DNA of 64,000 nucleotides from Pseudomonadota bacterium (GCA_021813365.1 JAKALB010000002.1:1-64000); one strand, 5' to 3'; shown: positions 18,674 through 29,417, numbered from the stretch's first letter. Notes: generated by a model not told the origin, from the sequence alone. Translations and numbers: made by a program.

Positions 18674-21184
18674 CTAGGCCGCCAGACGGCCGCGGAACGC
18701 TGCCTTGGCCAGTTCAAGCCCGGCGAACAGCGCCATGGCGGCGCCAAGCGCAGTGCCGAGATTGGCGCCGTGCAGCGGCCCGAAGCCGAACATCCCTGCG
18801 GCCTGGGGCAGCAGGACCACCAGGGCCAGCGCCGCGGCGACCAGGGTCGGCACCAGGACCATGGTGCGGTTGCCGCCGCGCAGCGCGGCCAGCGGCGCGG
18901 GCGAGAAGCTGCGATTGACGAAGATCAGCGCCAGGATCACCAGGACCAGGGTGAAGAACGACAGCACCCGCAATTCATTGACCGGCAGGCCCTGCGACAC
19001 GCCATAGGCATAGACGCCGGCCACGGCGGCCAGCGCGCCGGCGCCCTGGACCGCCGACCAGGCCAGCATGGCGCGCGAGAACAGGGCCGCTCTCGGGTTG
19101 CGGGGCGGGCGGCGCATGACATCGGCTTCCTCGGCCTCGGCCTCGAAGACCAGGGTGCAGACCGGGTCGACGATCATTTCCAGAAAGGCGATATGCACCG
19201 GCAGCAGCAGCATCGGCCGCCCCAGGACCAGCGGCAGCAGGGCCAGACCGGCGATGGGCACATGCAGCGCCAGGATGAAACTCATGGCCTTGCGCAGGTT
19301 GTCAAAGATGCGCCGGCCCAGGCGGATGGCGGCGACGATCGCGCCGAAGTCGTCGTCGAGAAGCACGATGGCGGCGGCCTCGCGCGCCACATCGGTGCCG
19401 CGCCCGCCCATGGCGATGCCGATATGGGCGGCCTTCAGCGAGGGCGCGTCATTCACGCCGTCGCCGGTCATCGCCACGATCTCGCCCCGGGCTTTCAGCG
19501 CCGTGACCAGCCGCAGCTTCTGGTCGGGCATGACGCGGGCGAAGATGTCGGTATCGGCCACGGCCCGGATCAGATCCTGGGGCGTGAGGGCTTGCAGGTC
19601 GCTGCCGGTCAGGACGCGATCCGGGGCGAGGCCGGCCTGAGCGGCGATCGACAGCGCGGTGGCGGGATAGTCGCCGGTGATCATCACCACCCGGATGCCG
19701 GCCGCGCGGCAGTCGGCCATCGCGGCCGGCACGCTGTCGCGCAGGGGATCGGCCAGTCCCGCCAGGCCCGCAAAGCGGAAGGCGATGTCCCGGGCCTGGG
19801 CAGGCGGGGCCGGAGACGCAAGATCGGCACGGGCCAGGCCCAGGACGCGCAGGCCGCGCGCCGCCATGGCGTTGACCTGGGCTTGCAGGGCCTGGGTTTC
19901 CTGCGCCGACATGCGACACAGGGTGGCGATGGCCTCGGGCGCACCCTTGGCGGCGGCGATCATCGGGCCATCGGGGCGCGACCAGACCTGCGTGACGGCC
20001 AGCAGATCGGGACGCAGGCCGAAGGCGGCCTGCAACCGGAGCCCGTCCAGGAGGGCCCGGGTATCGACGCCCAGCGAACCGGCAAGGTCATGGAAGGCAC
20101 GGTCCATCGGGTCAAAGGGCGTGGGGGCCGAGGCGAGCAGGCCGACCAGCGCGGCATCCAGAAAGGCTGGCGCCGCCGGGTCGAAGGGCGCGACATGGCC
20201 ATCCAGTTCGGCCACCGACATCTGGTTGCGCGTCAGCGTGCCGGTCTTGTCGGTGCACAGCACGGTGGCGGCACCCAGGCTTTCGATGGCGGCGGCACGG
20301 CGGGTCAGGACGCCGGCCTGCGCAATGCGCCAGGCGCCGACAGCCAGAAAGACGGTCAGCACGACGGGAAATTCCTCGGGCAGCAGCGCCATGCCGATGG
20401 CGATGCCGGACAGGGCACCCTCCAGCCAGTTGCCGCGGGCCAGGCCATAGAGGACGGCCACCAGAAGCGCCGCCGCGCCGCCCGCGATCCCGGCCAGCCG
20501 CACGACGCGCATGGTCTGGGCGCGCAGGCGGGGCGGTTCGGTCTCCAGCTGCGACAGGCTCTTGCCGATCTTGCCGATTTCGCTGTGGACGCCGGTGGCG
20601 GACACGACCATCCGGCCGGTGCCGCCCACCACGAGAGTGCCCGCGAACAGCATCGGGCTGCCGTCGCCGCCCGGAGGCGGAGCCGGAACCGGCGGCGCGG
20701 CGGTCGATGTCTTGCCCACCGGCACGGATTCGCCCGTCAGCATGCTTTCGTCCAGCCGCAGATCCTGCGCGCCGGCCAGCCAGCCATCGGCGGCCACGCG
20801 GTCGCCTTCCGCCACCAGAAGCACATCGCCGCGCACCACCTCGCGCCCCGGGATGCGCAGGGGGACGCCATCGCGCAGCACCAGAGCGCGGGGCGCGGTC
20901 AGGTCGCGCAGGCGCTCCAGGATGCGTTCGGTGCGCGATTCCTGCACCGTGGTGACCAGGATGGAAAAGCTGGCAAAGATGAGCAGGATGATCGCCTCGG
21001 CATGATCGCCGAAGATCAGGTAGATGGCGCCGCCGACCAGCAGCAGCAGCAGCATGGGTTCGCGCAGCACATCCAGCAGGATGGCCGGCAGGCCGCGGCG
21101 GCCGGCCCGCGGCAGCTCGTTCGGGCCTTCGGAGGCCAGGCGGCGGGCCGCCTCGGCGCTGGTCAGACCGGCGGGCCCGGTCAT
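18674..21184 (-). CDS. cation-translocating P-type ATPase
   Basis: LDESMLTGESVPV, LCTDKTGTLTRNQM, MTGDGVNDAPSLKAAHIGIAMG. Confidence 0.93.
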   Translation of the reverse strand: MTGPAGLTSAEAARRLASEGPNELPRAGRRGLPAILLDVLREPMLLLLLVGGAIYLIFGDHAEAIILLIFASFSILVTTVQESRTERILERLRDLTAPRALVLRDGVPLRIPGREVVRGDVLLVAEGDRVAADGWLAGAQDLRLDESMLTGESVPVGKTSTAAPPVPAPPPGGDGSPMLFAGTLVVGGTGRMVVSATGVHSEIGKIGKSLSQLETEPPRLRAQTMRVVRLAGIAGGAAALLVAVLYGLARGNWLEGALSGIAIGMALLPEEFPVVLTVFLAVGAWRIAQAGVLTRRAAAIESLGAATVLCTDKTGTLTRNQMSVAELDGHVAPFDPAAPAFLDAALVGLLASAPTPFDPMDRAFHDLAGSLGVDTRALLDGLRLQAAFGLRPDLLAVTQVWSRPDGPMIAAAKGAPEAIATLCRMSAQETQALQAQVNAMAARGLRVLGLARADLASPAPPAQARDIAFRFAGLAGLADPLRDSVPAAMADCRAAGIRVVMITGDYPATALSIAAQAGLAPDRVLTGSDLQALTPQDLIRAVADTDIFARVMPDQKLRLVTALKARGEIVAMTGDGVNDAPSLKAAHIGIAMGGRGTDVAREAAAIVLLDDDFGAIVAAIRLGRRIFDNLRKAMSFILALHVPIAGLALLPLVLGRPMLLLPVHIAFLEMIVDPVCTLVFEAEAEEADVMRRPPRNPRAALFSRAMLAWSAVQGAGALAAVAGVYAYGVSQGLPVNELRVLSFFTLVLVILALIFVNRSFSPAPLAALRGGNRTMVLVPTLVAAALALVVLLPQAAGMFGFGPLHGANLGTALGAAMALFAGLELAKAAFRGRLAA

Positions 21185-21319
21185 CTGCGGGCGGGCCGCC
21201 TGCCGGCTGGATCGGGGATAATCATGGCCATGGGGCCCTTCCTGGCATTTTGCTGTTTCGCTGCGCCGCGCGCATCGCTATAGGACGCGCGGTTTCCCGA
21301 ACACGCAAGGATCGCAGGC

Positions 21320-22612
21320 ATGGCCAACGTGGTTGTCGTGGGCGCCCAATGGGGCGACGAAGGCAAGGGCAAGATCGTCGACTGGCTGAGCGAGCGCGCC
21401 GACGTGATCGCGCGATTCCAGGGCGGGCACAATGCCGGCCATACGCTGGTGATCGACGGCAAGGTATTCAAGCTGAGCCTGCTGCCGAGCGGCATCGTGC
21501 GTGCGGCCAAGATGAGCGTGATCGGCAACGGCGTGGTGCTGGACCCCTGGCATCTGGTGGCCGAGATCGCCAGTCTGCGCGAGCAGGGCGTCGACGTGGG
21601 GCCGCACAACCTGATGGTGGCCGAAAACGCCAGCCTGATCCTGCCGATTCACGGCGAGCTGGACCGGGCGCGGGAAAACCAGAACACGCTCGCCAGGATC
21701 GGCACCACGGGGCGCGGCATCGGCCCGGCCTATGAAGACAAGGTGGGCCGCCGGGCGATCCGCGTGGCGGACATCTTCGACGCGGCCACGCTGGAGACGC
21801 GAATCGGCCGGCTGCTGACGCATCACAACGCGCTGCGTGCCGGGCTGGGGCTGGCGCCGGTCGATGCCGCGGCGCTGATGGCGCAGATCCAGGCGATCGC
21901 GCCGCAGATCGCGCCCTATGCCGGGCCGGTGTGGAAGGTGATGACCGATGCCCGTCGGGCCGGCAAGCGCATCCTGTTCGAGGGGGCGCAGGGTTCGCTG
22001 CTGGATATCGATTTCGGCACCTACCCCTTTGTCACCTCGTCGAACACGATCGCGGGGCAGGCGGCGACGGGGACCGGCGTCGGCCCGACCGCCATCGACT
22101 TTGTGCTGGGTATCGTGAAGGCCTATACGACGCGCGTCGGCGAGGGCCCGTTCCCGGCGGAGCTGCATGACGACGATGGCGAGCGGCTGGGCGTGCGGGG
22201 CCATGAATTCGGCACGGTCACGGGCCGCAAGCGGCGCTGCGGCTGGTTCGATGCGGTGCTGGTGCGCCAGACCTGCGCCACCAGCGGCGTGTCGGGCATC
22301 GCCCTGACCAAGCTGGACGTGCTGGACGGGTTCAAGACCCTGAAGATCTGCGTGGGCTATGATCTGGATGGCAGGCGGATCGACCATCTGCCCATCGCCG
22401 CCGACAGCCAGGCACGCTGCAAGCCGATCTACGAAGAATTGGAAGGCTGGAGCGAAACCACTGCCGGCGCGCGATCCTGGGCCGAGTTGCCGGGGGCGGC
22501 GATCAAGTATGTGCGCCGGATCGAGGAGCTGATCCACTGTCCGGTGGCGCTGCTGTCCACCAGCCCGGAACGTGACGACACGATCCTTGTCACCGATCCC
22601 TTCGCGGATTGA
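21320..22612 (+). CDS. purA: adenylosuccinate synthase
   Basis: [42 protein letters not shown]. Confidence 0.98.
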   Translation: MANVVVVGAQWGDEGKGKIVDWLSERADVIARFQGGHNAGHTLVIDGKVFKLSLLPSGIVRAAKMSVIGNGVVLDPWHLVAEIASLREQGVDVGPHNLMVAENASLILPIHGELDRARENQNTLARIGTTGRGIGPAYEDKVGRRAIRVADIFDAATLETRIGRLLTHHNALRAGLGLAPVDAAALMAQIQAIAPQIAPYAGPVWKVMTDARRAGKRILFEGAQGSLLDIDFGTYPFVTSSNTIAGQAATGTGVGPTAIDFVLGIVKAYTTRVGEGPFPAELHDDDGERLGVRGHEFGTVTGRKRRCGWFDAVLVRQTCATSGVSGIALTKLDVLDGFKTLKICVGYDLDGRRIDHLPIAADSQARCKPIYEELEGWSETTAGARSWAELPGAAIKYVRRIEELIHCPVALLSTSPERDDTILVTDPFAD

Positions 22613-22616
22613 GGCC

Positions 22617-22841
22617 ATGGCGTTGAGCTACAAGGCCCGCCGAAGGCTGTCGCTGCTGCTGCTGGTGGTGGGGCTGCCGGTCTATGTGGTGGTGTCGATC
22701 ACGGTCGTGGGCCTGTTCGACCGCCCGCCGTTCTGGCTGGAACTGGCGATCTATGTGGCCCTGGGCATCCTGTGGGCGATGCCGTTCAAGGCGGTCTTTG
22801 CCGGGATCGGCCAGGCCGACCCCGACCGCGACGCAGAATGA
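22617..22841 (+). CDS. DUF2842 family small membrane protein
   Basis: MALSYKARRRLSLLLLVVGLPVYVVVSITVVGLFDRPPFWLELAIYVALGILWAMPFKAVFAGIG; position after purA. Confidence 0.8.
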   Translation: MALSYKARRRLSLLLLVVGLPVYVVVSITVVGLFDRPPFWLELAIYVALGILWAMPFKAVFAGIGQADPDRDAE

Positions 22842-22869
22842 CACGGCGGGGCAGGGCCCCGCCGTGTCA
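22839..22869. terminator. perfect 14-bp stem hairpin between convergent genes
   Basis: TGACACGGCGGGGC-AGG-GCCCCGCCGTGTCA; no U tract. Confidence 0.6.
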
Positions 22870-22887
22870 GGATATCGGCAATCCGGA

Positions 22888-25542
22888 TCAGCCGATCAGG
22901 CGCTTGGCCTCGGTCAGGGCGGTGCTGGCTTCGGGCAGGCCGAACTGGCCGCGCCGGGTTTTCACGATCCGACCCTCGCGCAGCAGTTTGCCAAAGCTGC
23001 GCAGCCCATCCTCGCGGCTGGGGGCGACCACGCTGGGCAGGGTTTCCAGCTGACGGAACAGGGTCTGGCGCGGGAACTGCGGGCGATCCAGGACCACGGC
23101 GTTGTAGGCGGCGGCGGCCTCGAGCAGCTCGGCCAGGCCCGTCGCGCCGAACTGTTCGACGAAGGCCGCGAAGGGCAGTTTCGCGGCGTCGCCGAACAGG
23201 TTTTCTCCGGCGCCGTCCTCGTCGGCATCTGCGTCGTCGAGGTCGGCCGCCATCGTGCCGACCGCCAGCCCGCCGGCCCGGAAGCGGCGCGGGCTGACCG
23301 GGACCAGCCTGGTCGGCTGGGCCGGCGCCGGGGCGTTCGGGACGTTCGGGGCCTCGGCCGGCTGGAGCGCGGGTTCGGGCGCGGGCATGGTCGGATGATT
23401 CGTCACGGGGGTCAGGATGGGCGCTGGCGCGTCGCCGCGCCGATTGCTGCGCCGGTCGCCGGTCCGGTCGCCGGGCCGATCGCCGGGCCGGTCGATACGC
23501 TGAGCCGAGACCAGGACCAGGGGCGGCGGACGGTCGCCCTGGCGGGCTGCGGCCGCGGCTTCGACCTGGGCGGCAGAGGGGCGCACGACGCTGCTGAGGT
23601 CGCTGCGATAGGGATGGGCGCGGGCCTCGTCCTGCGCTTCCTGCCCCTGGGGATTGACCTTGCGTTCGGCGATCGTGGCGCGGACGGCGGCCTTGAGATG
23701 GGCGATGGCCGAACGGCGGCGCTTGGATTCCGGGACTTCCAGCGCGTTGTTGGTCTGTTCCAGCAGCCGGGCCACGGCAAGGTCGTTGACCGGGGGCTGA
23801 AGGACGGGCCCGGTCGCCTCGACGGTCGCCTCGGCGGTCGCTTGGGCAGGCGCGTCGGCGCTCGCCTCGGCCAGTGTTTCCAGAGGTGCCTCCAGAGCCT
23901 CGGCCAGGCCTTCGGGCATGGCTTCGGCGGCCGGGGGCATGGCCGGGGAAAGGGCCGGGGAAAGGGCCGGCGTCGTGGCGGGTGACATGGTGGGTTCGTC
24001 GACCAGCACGGCGTCTTCGATGCCCGCCCGTTCGTCATCCGCCCGTTCGTCATCCGCCCGTTCGTCATCCGCCAGTTCGGCGGTCTGCGGCGCAGCCTCC
24101 ATTTCCAGCGCGGCCAGTTCGGCGGCCAGTTGGGCCTCGGCTTCGGCCGAGAGCGGCCGGGTTTCGGCCGCGGCATCCTGTGGCCGGGGCGCGGCCGGGA
24201 TTGCGTCATCGCGGGTCTCGGTCGTGGCGGCCGGCTGGGCCAGGAATTCCGGGGTGAGGCCGGTGTCCTCTCCCGCCGGCTGGTCGCGCCCGGCTCGGCC
24301 GGGTTCGATGCGGCGGACGCGGATGACCCGGGCCTGGGCCCGCCGGGCCCGATCCGGGGTGTCGTCGGCCGAACCGTTTGCGGCAAGCGACGTGAGCGCG
24401 GGCTCTGGTTCTGCCGCGACCTCGGGGGGTTCCTCCGGGGCGGCCTCTTCGGGGGCGGCTCCGGCCTCGGGTTCGAATGTCTGGGCCAGATGAAGCGCAT
24501 GCAGGGTGGCGGCCGGTTCCTCGGCCGGGGCGGCATCCGGCGGCGACATCAGGCCCGACAGGGTTTCCATCAGGGACGACTCGTCGTCGGCGCGTTCGGC
24601 GGCGGCGACTGCGGCGCTGCCTTCGGTCATCGGGGGCGTGATCAGCGGTTCGGCCGCCGCGGACAGGCTGTCCTCGGGCGAGAGAAGTCCGCTCAGGGTT
24701 TCGATCAGCAGGTCGTCGTCCGCCGCGATCGGGGCCGCGATCGGGGCCGCAACCTCGGCGGCCGGGCCGGCCGGTTCTGCGGTCAGGTCCGTGGCCAGTT
24801 CGCCGGTCAGTTCTGCGGCCAGTTCTGCGGCCACCTCACGCGGGGCGGGCGGAGCCTCGGCGGCGAGGAAGGCGGCCCCTTGATCGCCATCGTCGATCAG
24901 GAAGGGCGCAGTGGCTTCGTCTTCCAGGTCGTCGTAAGGCAGAATGCCCGGCGCGGCGCCCGATGTCGCAGAGAGAGGAGCGGGTGCTGCTGCCGGCTCG
25001 GTGGCCGGTGCTGCGGCGGCGGCAGCGGTTGTGGCGGTTGCGGCCCTGAGCGCGGCCGCTTCGGCCCGCAGTCGGGACAGGCGCGCGGCAGCCGATTCCA
25101 GGGCGGCGGGCGCCGGTTCGGGCATCAGGGCCGGCTGCGGCGCCGGGGGCGAGGCGACCGCCGGGGCCGGTGCCGCGGCGCCGGCGGCGACATCGGCTGT
25201 GGCCGTCGGAGACTCTGCCCAGGTTTCGGGTCGGGTCTCGGGTCGGGTCTGCGGGATCGCCGCTGCGGCGTCGGGCGGCGATCCGGCGGCGCGCAGGATC
25301 ACGCCATGGCCGTTTTCCTGGATCTTGGCCTCGACCCGGCGCTGGATCTCGCGCTCGGCGATCCGGTGCAGCATGGCCGCATCCGGCACCGGCGGTTCGG
25401 CCCCGAAGTAGCGGTCGTCGGCGGCCAGGTCGCGGAAATACTCCGCGATGGCCTTCATCGTGTTGAACGGATCGTCAAACCCCTCCAGCGTGCAGGAGAA
25501 GGTTCCGTAGGATACCGTCAGAATTCTACTGGCACCGGTCAT
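22888..25542 (-). CDS. large uncharacterised protein, conserved-looking termini with a long disordered Ala/Pro/Glu-rich middle
   Basis: single 884-aa ORF; N-term [47 protein letters not shown]-term [32 protein letters not shown]...[12 protein letters not shown]. Confidence 0.8.
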   Translation of the reverse strand: MTGASRILTVSYGTFSCTLEGFDDPFNTMKAIAEYFRDLAADDRYFGAEPPVPDAAMLHRIAEREIQRRVEAKIQENGHGVILRAAGSPPDAAAAIPQTRPETRPETWAESPTATADVAAGAAAPAPAVASPPAPQPALMPEPAPAALESAAARLSRLRAEAAALRAATATTAAAAAAPATEPAAAPAPLSATSGAAPGILPYDDLEDEATAPFLIDDGDQGAAFLAAEAPPAPREVAAELAAELTGELATDLTAEPAGPAAEVAAPIAAPIAADDDLLIETLSGLLSPEDSLSAAAEPLITPPMTEGSAAVAAAERADDESSLMETLSGLMSPPDAAPAEEPAATLHALHLAQTFEPEAGAAPEEAAPEEPPEVAAEPEPALTSLAANGSADDTPDRARRAQARVIRVRRIEPGRAGRDQPAGEDTGLTPEFLAQPAATTETRDDAIPAAPRPQDAAAETRPLSAEAEAQLAAELAALEMEAAPQTAELADDERADDERADDERAGIEDAVLVDEPTMSPATTPALSPALSPAMPPAAEAMPEGLAEALEAPLETLAEASADAPAQATAEATVEATGPVLQPPVNDLAVARLLEQTNNALEVPESKRRRSAIAHLKAAVRATIAERKVNPQGQEAQDEARAHPYRSDLSSVVRPSAAQVEAAAAARQGDRPPPLVLVSAQRIDRPGDRPGDRTGDRRSNRRGDAPAPILTPVTNHPTMPAPEPALQPAEAPNVPNAPAPAQPTRLVPVSPRRFRAGGLAVGTMAADLDDADADEDGAGENLFGDAAKLPFAAFVEQFGATGLAELLEAAAAYNAVVLDRPQFPRQTLFRQLETLPSVVAPSREDGLRSFGKLLREGRIVKTRRGQFGLPEASTALTEAKRLIG

Positions 25543-25680
25543 TGCTCAAGCCTCATGCCCCCAATTGTGCACAAGTTGCCGTATCCGCTGTTCGAATCCG
25601 TGGACAAACCGGGGTGATTTGAAGGATTGATTGTGACCCCGCATCCCCGGCATTGCCGCAATTGAGAGAACAGTATCGCG

Positions 25681-26358
25681 ATGGAATCCGTCATTGTCCA
25701 ATCAGAAGCGGGGGTGACGCTGGCCGGCGGCGGGCGGTTCGGTGCCGGGCTGCTGGCACGGGCGCGGGCGCTGGCGCCCAGGCTGGTGGCGGCGGATGGC
25801 GGAGCGGACCGGCTGCTGGCGCTGGGGGCCGAACCCGAGGCGGTGATCGGCGATTTCGATTCGGTCAGCGCGGCCGCGCGGGCGCGGCTGGCCGGGCGGC
25901 TGCATGTGATCGGCGAGCAGGTGACGACCGATTTCGACAAGGCGCTGCGGTCGATCGCGGCGCCCTTCGTGCTGGGCCTGGGCTTTGCCGGGCAGCGGCT
26001 GGATCATGGCCTGGCGGTGCTGAATGCGCTGGCGGCGCATCCCGATCGGCGTTGCCTGCTGCTGTCGGGCAGTGACGTGACCTTTCTGGCCCCCGAGATT
26101 CTGGCGCTGGATCTGGCCGTGGGCAGCCGGTTGAGCCTGTTTCCGATGGCGGCGGTCGAGGGTGAAAGTCAGGGGCTGCGCTGGCCGTTGCAGGGGCTGC
26201 GCTTTGCGCCCGACGGGATGATCGGCACATCGAACGAGGTCAGCGGGCCGGTGCGGTTGCGGTTCTCGGCCCGCAAGATGCTGGTCATATTGCCTCTGGC
26301 GGCACTTCCGGCGGCACTGGCCGGCCTTGGCGTGCCGCCAGATGTTCGCGGTGGATGA
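25681..26358 (+). CDS. thiamine diphosphokinase
   Basis: ADGGADRLLALGAEPEAVIGDFDSV, EQVTTDFDKAL, GQRLDHGLAVLNAL. Confidence 0.88.
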   Translation: MESVIVQSEAGVTLAGGGRFGAGLLARARALAPRLVAADGGADRLLALGAEPEAVIGDFDSVSAAARARLAGRLHVIGEQVTTDFDKALRSIAAPFVLGLGFAGQRLDHGLAVLNALAAHPDRRCLLLSGSDVTFLAPEILALDLAVGSRLSLFPMAAVEGESQGLRWPLQGLRFAPDGMIGTSNEVSGPVRLRFSARKMLVILPLAALPAALAGLGVPPDVRGG

Positions 26359-27217
26359 TGTAAAGCCCCGCCCCCACGATCACCGCGATGCCGGCCAGCG
26401 TCAGGGCATTGGGGAAGGTGCCCCAGACGACATAGCCGATGACCACGGCCGTCACGATCTCGAAGTAGTGCAGCGGCGCCAGGGTGGACACCGGGGCGAA
26501 TTTCAGCGCGAAGGTCATGGCCAGGTGGCTGACCGCCGCCCAGAAGCCGACACCGGCCAGCCAGAGCCAGGTCAGGCCCTGCGGCATCACCGGGTCGAAG
26601 TCGGTCCAGCCGGTGCCATCGGCCCACCAGATCAGCGGCACGGTGATGGCGCTGCCCCAGATCGAGGTGTGCAACTGCATCGCCACCGGCTGCATGCGGG
26701 GGCCGAGCGCCTGGGTGATCAGCTCGTAGAACGAGAACAGCAGCGCCGTGCCCAGCGGAAACAGCGCGACCAGGCCCCAGTGGGCCAGGCTGGGCTGGAT
26801 GACCAGAAGCGCGCCGCCAAAGCCCACGATCGAGGCGATGATGCGCCGCGGGCCGACCGGGTTGCCGAAGATCGCCCAGCCCAGGAACATCAGCATGAAG
26901 GGCATGACGAAGACGATGGCCAGCGCATCGGCGATGGGCATGACCGCCACGCCGGCGATGAAGCAGAAGGTCGAGCCGATCAGGAAGGCAGCGCGCCAGA
27001 AGGCCAGCCAGTGATCGCGCCAGCTGGCCCGCCAGGAGGTCTTCATCGCCAGGGCCACCGGGATCATGCAGGCCAGCTGGCCGACAAAGCGGGCCATGGT
27101 GATTTCGCCCACCGGCGTGGTTTCGGTCGCCAGCTTGGAGCTCATGTCGAGGAGCGGCGCCAGGATGCAGAAGGCAACCATCAGTCCGACGCCGAGCGGG
27201 GTGCGGGTTTGCGTCAT
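26285..27217 (-). CDS. DMT (EamA) family transporter
   Basis: 10-TM hydrophobic ORF with two EamA-like halves (ETTPVGEITMARFVGQLACMIPVAL...). Confidence 0.88.
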   Translation of the reverse strand: MTQTRTPLGVGLMVAFCILAPLLDMSSKLATETTPVGEITMARFVGQLACMIPVALAMKTSWRASWRDHWLAFWRAAFLIGSTFCFIAGVAVMPIADALAIVFVMPFMLMFLGWAIFGNPVGPRRIIASIVGFGGALLVIQPSLAHWGLVALFPLGTALLFSFYELITQALGPRMQPVAMQLHTSIWGSAITVPLIWWADGTGWTDFDPVMPQGLTWLWLAGVGFWAAVSHLAMTFALKFAPVSTLAPLHYFEIVTAVVIGYVVWGTFPNALTLAGIAVIVGAGLYIIHREHLAARQGRPVPPEVPPEAI

Positions 27218-27244
27218 GCGGGCCTTCGTTCCTGGGGTTTGCCT

Positions 27245-27316
27245 GGGGGTAGAGGGGGAGGGGTTGCGGGGGAGGGGGGAGGGTTGAGGGGGAAGGGTTG
27301 CGGGGGAGGAAAGTGC
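27245..27316. other. G-rich/C-rich strand-asymmetric tract
   Basis: GGGGGTAGAGGGGGAGGGGTTGCGGGGGAGGGGGGAGGGTTGAGGGGGAAGGGTTGCGGGGGAGG on + strand. Confidence 0.8.
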
Positions 27317-27370
27317 CGGGGGGTTTCACACCCCCCGGACCCCCCGTGGGATATTTGTGAACAGATGAAG
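27316..27370 (+). repeat. intergenic hairpin-GATATTT element, copy C
   Basis: CCGGGGGGT-TTCAC-ACCCCCCGG ACCCCCCGTGGGATATTTGTGAACAGATGAAG. Confidence 0.85.
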
Positions 27371-27375
27371 GGGCT

Positions 27376-28755
27376 CTAGCAGTTTGGCACGTTGACCGCG
27401 AGGCCGCCCAGCGAGGTTTCCTTGTATTTCTCGTGCATGTCGCGTCCGGTCTGGCGCATGGTCTCGATGCAGACATCGAGCGAGACGAGGTGCTGGCCGT
27501 CGCCACGCAGTGCCAGGCTGGCGGCGGAGACCGCCTTGATGGCGCCCAGGCCGTTGCGCTCGATGCAGGGCACCTGGACCAGGCCCTTCACCGGGTCGCA
27601 GGTCATGCCCAAGTGATGTTCCAGCGCGATTTCGGCGGCGTTTTCCACCTGTTCCGGCGTGCCCCCCAGCACGGCCGCCAGACCTGCGGCGGCCATGGCA
27701 GCGGCAGAGCCGACCTCGGCCTGGCAGCCGCATTCCGCGCCCGAGATGCTGGCGTTGTGCTTGCACAGGCCGCCGACGGCGGCGGCGGTGAGCAGGAAAT
27801 CGGCGATTCGGGTCCGCGAGGCGCCGGGGACATGGTCGAGGTAGTAGCGCAGCACGGCGGGCAGCACGCCGGCGGCCCCGTTCGTGGGGGCGGTGACGAC
27901 CTGGCCGCCGGCGGCATTTTCCTCGTTCACCGCCATGGCATAGAGGCTCATCCAGTCGTTGATCGTGTGCGGCGGGGTCATGTTGAGCCCGCGTTCGGCC
28001 AGCAGCGCATCGTGGATGCCCTTGGCGCGGCGACGGACCTTCAGCCCGCCGGGCAGGATGCCCTCGGCGTTCATGCCGCGGTCGATGCAGGCGTTCATCA
28101 CCTCCCACAGCCGGTCGATGCCGCGGTCGATTTCGGCTCTCGAGCGGAATGTCAGTTCGTTGGCCAGCTTCATCTGGGCGATGGTCAGGCCGGATTTCCT
28201 GGCCATGGCCAGCATCTCGGCCGCGGTTTCGAAGGGCCAGGGCACCTCGGCCCGCGTCCTGGACCTGGCGCCGCCGGCAGCCTGGAGTTCGGTCTCGGTC
28301 ACCACGAAGCCGCCGCCGATGGAGTAGTAGGTTTCCTGCAGGATCACGTCGCCCTGGGCGTCGGTGGCCTTGAGGATCATGCCATTGGCATGGCCGGGCA
28401 GGTTCGGGCCGTAGTCGAAGGTCAGATCGCGTGCCGGATCGAAGGCCAGTTCGGGCAGGCCGGGGGGCTGGATGCGGTGTGTGGACCTGATGCTGGCCAG
28501 CGCCGCCTCGGCCCTTGCCGCGTCATAGGTGGCGGGGTCGAAGCCCGCGAGCCCCAGGATCGTGGCCCGGTCGGTGGCATGGCCCACGCCGGTGAAGGCC
28601 AGCGAGCCGTGCAGCGAGGCCTTCACGCCCCTGAAGTGGAACGGCGAGGCGCGCATCAGGTCCAGGAAGCGGCTGGCGGCGACCATCGGCCCCATCGTGT
28701 GCGAGGAGGACGGGCCGATGCCCACCTTGAACATGTCGAAGACAGAGAGGAACAT
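27376..28755 (-). CDS. sdaA: L-serine ammonia-lyase
   Basis: [53 protein letters not shown] cluster motif. Confidence 0.95.
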   Translation of the reverse strand: MFLSVFDMFKVGIGPSSSHTMGPMVAASRFLDLMRASPFHFRGVKASLHGSLAFTGVGHATDRATILGLAGFDPATYDAARAEAALASIRSTHRIQPPGLPELAFDPARDLTFDYGPNLPGHANGMILKATDAQGDVILQETYYSIGGGFVVTETELQAAGGARSRTRAEVPWPFETAAEMLAMARKSGLTIAQMKLANELTFRSRAEIDRGIDRLWEVMNACIDRGMNAEGILPGGLKVRRRAKGIHDALLAERGLNMTPPHTINDWMSLYAMAVNEENAAGGQVVTAPTNGAAGVLPAVLRYYLDHVPGASRTRIADFLLTAAAVGGLCKHNASISGAECGCQAEVGSAAAMAAAGLAAVLGGTPEQVENAAEIALEHHLGMTCDPVKGLVQVPCIERNGLGAIKAVSAASLALRGDGQHLVSLDVCIETMRQTGRDMHEKYKETSLGGLAVNVPNC

Positions 28756-29417
28756 CAGGTTTCCGCAAGGGTGAAGAGGGTGGGGCCGAGGGCTTCTGCC
28801 CGGGCGGCGCGTCGGGCGGCGGGGCGCGCTTCCAGCGCGGCCAGGACGGCGTGCAGCGCGGGGTAGTCGGTGCTGGCGACATGGCCGGGAGAGCCGGGGG
28901 GCAGTTGCGCCAGCCAGCGCATCTGCACCGCGAGGTAGTAGCCAAGAACCGAAGGGGCGGTCGACAGGAAGGCTGGGGCCTCGTGGGCCACCATGCGCTC
29001 CAGCACCTGAAGGAAGCCTGTGACCCTCGGCCCGGCATGGGCCAGAACTTGCGGTGCGGCCTGGGGGCCCGCAACGCGGTCGGGGTAGAAGACCTCGAGC
29101 AGGGTGGCATGCAGATTGAAGCTGGTGAAGCACAGCCATTTCAGAAAGGCGGCACGGTCCGGTGTGCCGGGCAGCGGGGCGAGCGCGGCGTGCCTTTCGG
29201 ACAGATAGAGCAGGATCGCAGCGGTTTCGAACATGGGCCCGTCGGGCGTTTCCAGCACCGGAATCTTGCCCAGCGGGTGCAGGGCCCGGTAGGCGGGGCT
29301 GTCCAGTTCACCCGCGGCACGGTCGATCCTGCGCGCCTGAAACGGCACGCCAAGTTCCTCGAGGACCAGCCGGACGATCAGCGAGGCGCTGTCGGGCCAG
29401 TAGTGCAGCACATACAT
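28755..29417 (-). CDS. glutathione S-transferase family protein
   Basis: SASLIVRLVLEELGVPFQARRID... GKIPVLETPDGPMFETAAILLYLSE. Confidence 0.88.
   Translation of the reverse strand: MYVLHYWPDSASLIVRLVLEELGVPFQARRIDRAAGELDSPAYRALHPLGKIPVLETPDGPMFETAAILLYLSERHAALAPLPGTPDRAAFLKWLCFTSFNLHATLLEVFYPDRVAGPQAAPQVLAHAGPRVTGFLQVLERMVAHEAPAFLSTAPSVLGYYLAVQMRWLAQLPPGSPGHVASTDYPALHAVLAALEARPAARRAARAEALGPTLFTLAET

Noticed and set aside
18548-21283. 911-aa + strand ORF
   Set aside because: Antisense shadow of the P-type ATPase in GC-rich DNA; composition is Gly/Arg/Gln/His-rich with no recognisable domain.
25598-25610. DnaA-box-like GTGGACAA near a TTGTGCACAA palindrome as an origin
   Set aside because: No cluster of boxes, no AT-rich unwinding element and no origin-linked genes (dnaA, dnaN, parAB, hemE) nearby.
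24130-25617. 495-aa + strand ORF rich in Gly/Arg
   Set aside because: Antisense to the low-complexity tether of the 884-aa protein; Gly/Arg repeats are reverse-complement artefacts of Ala/Pro codons.
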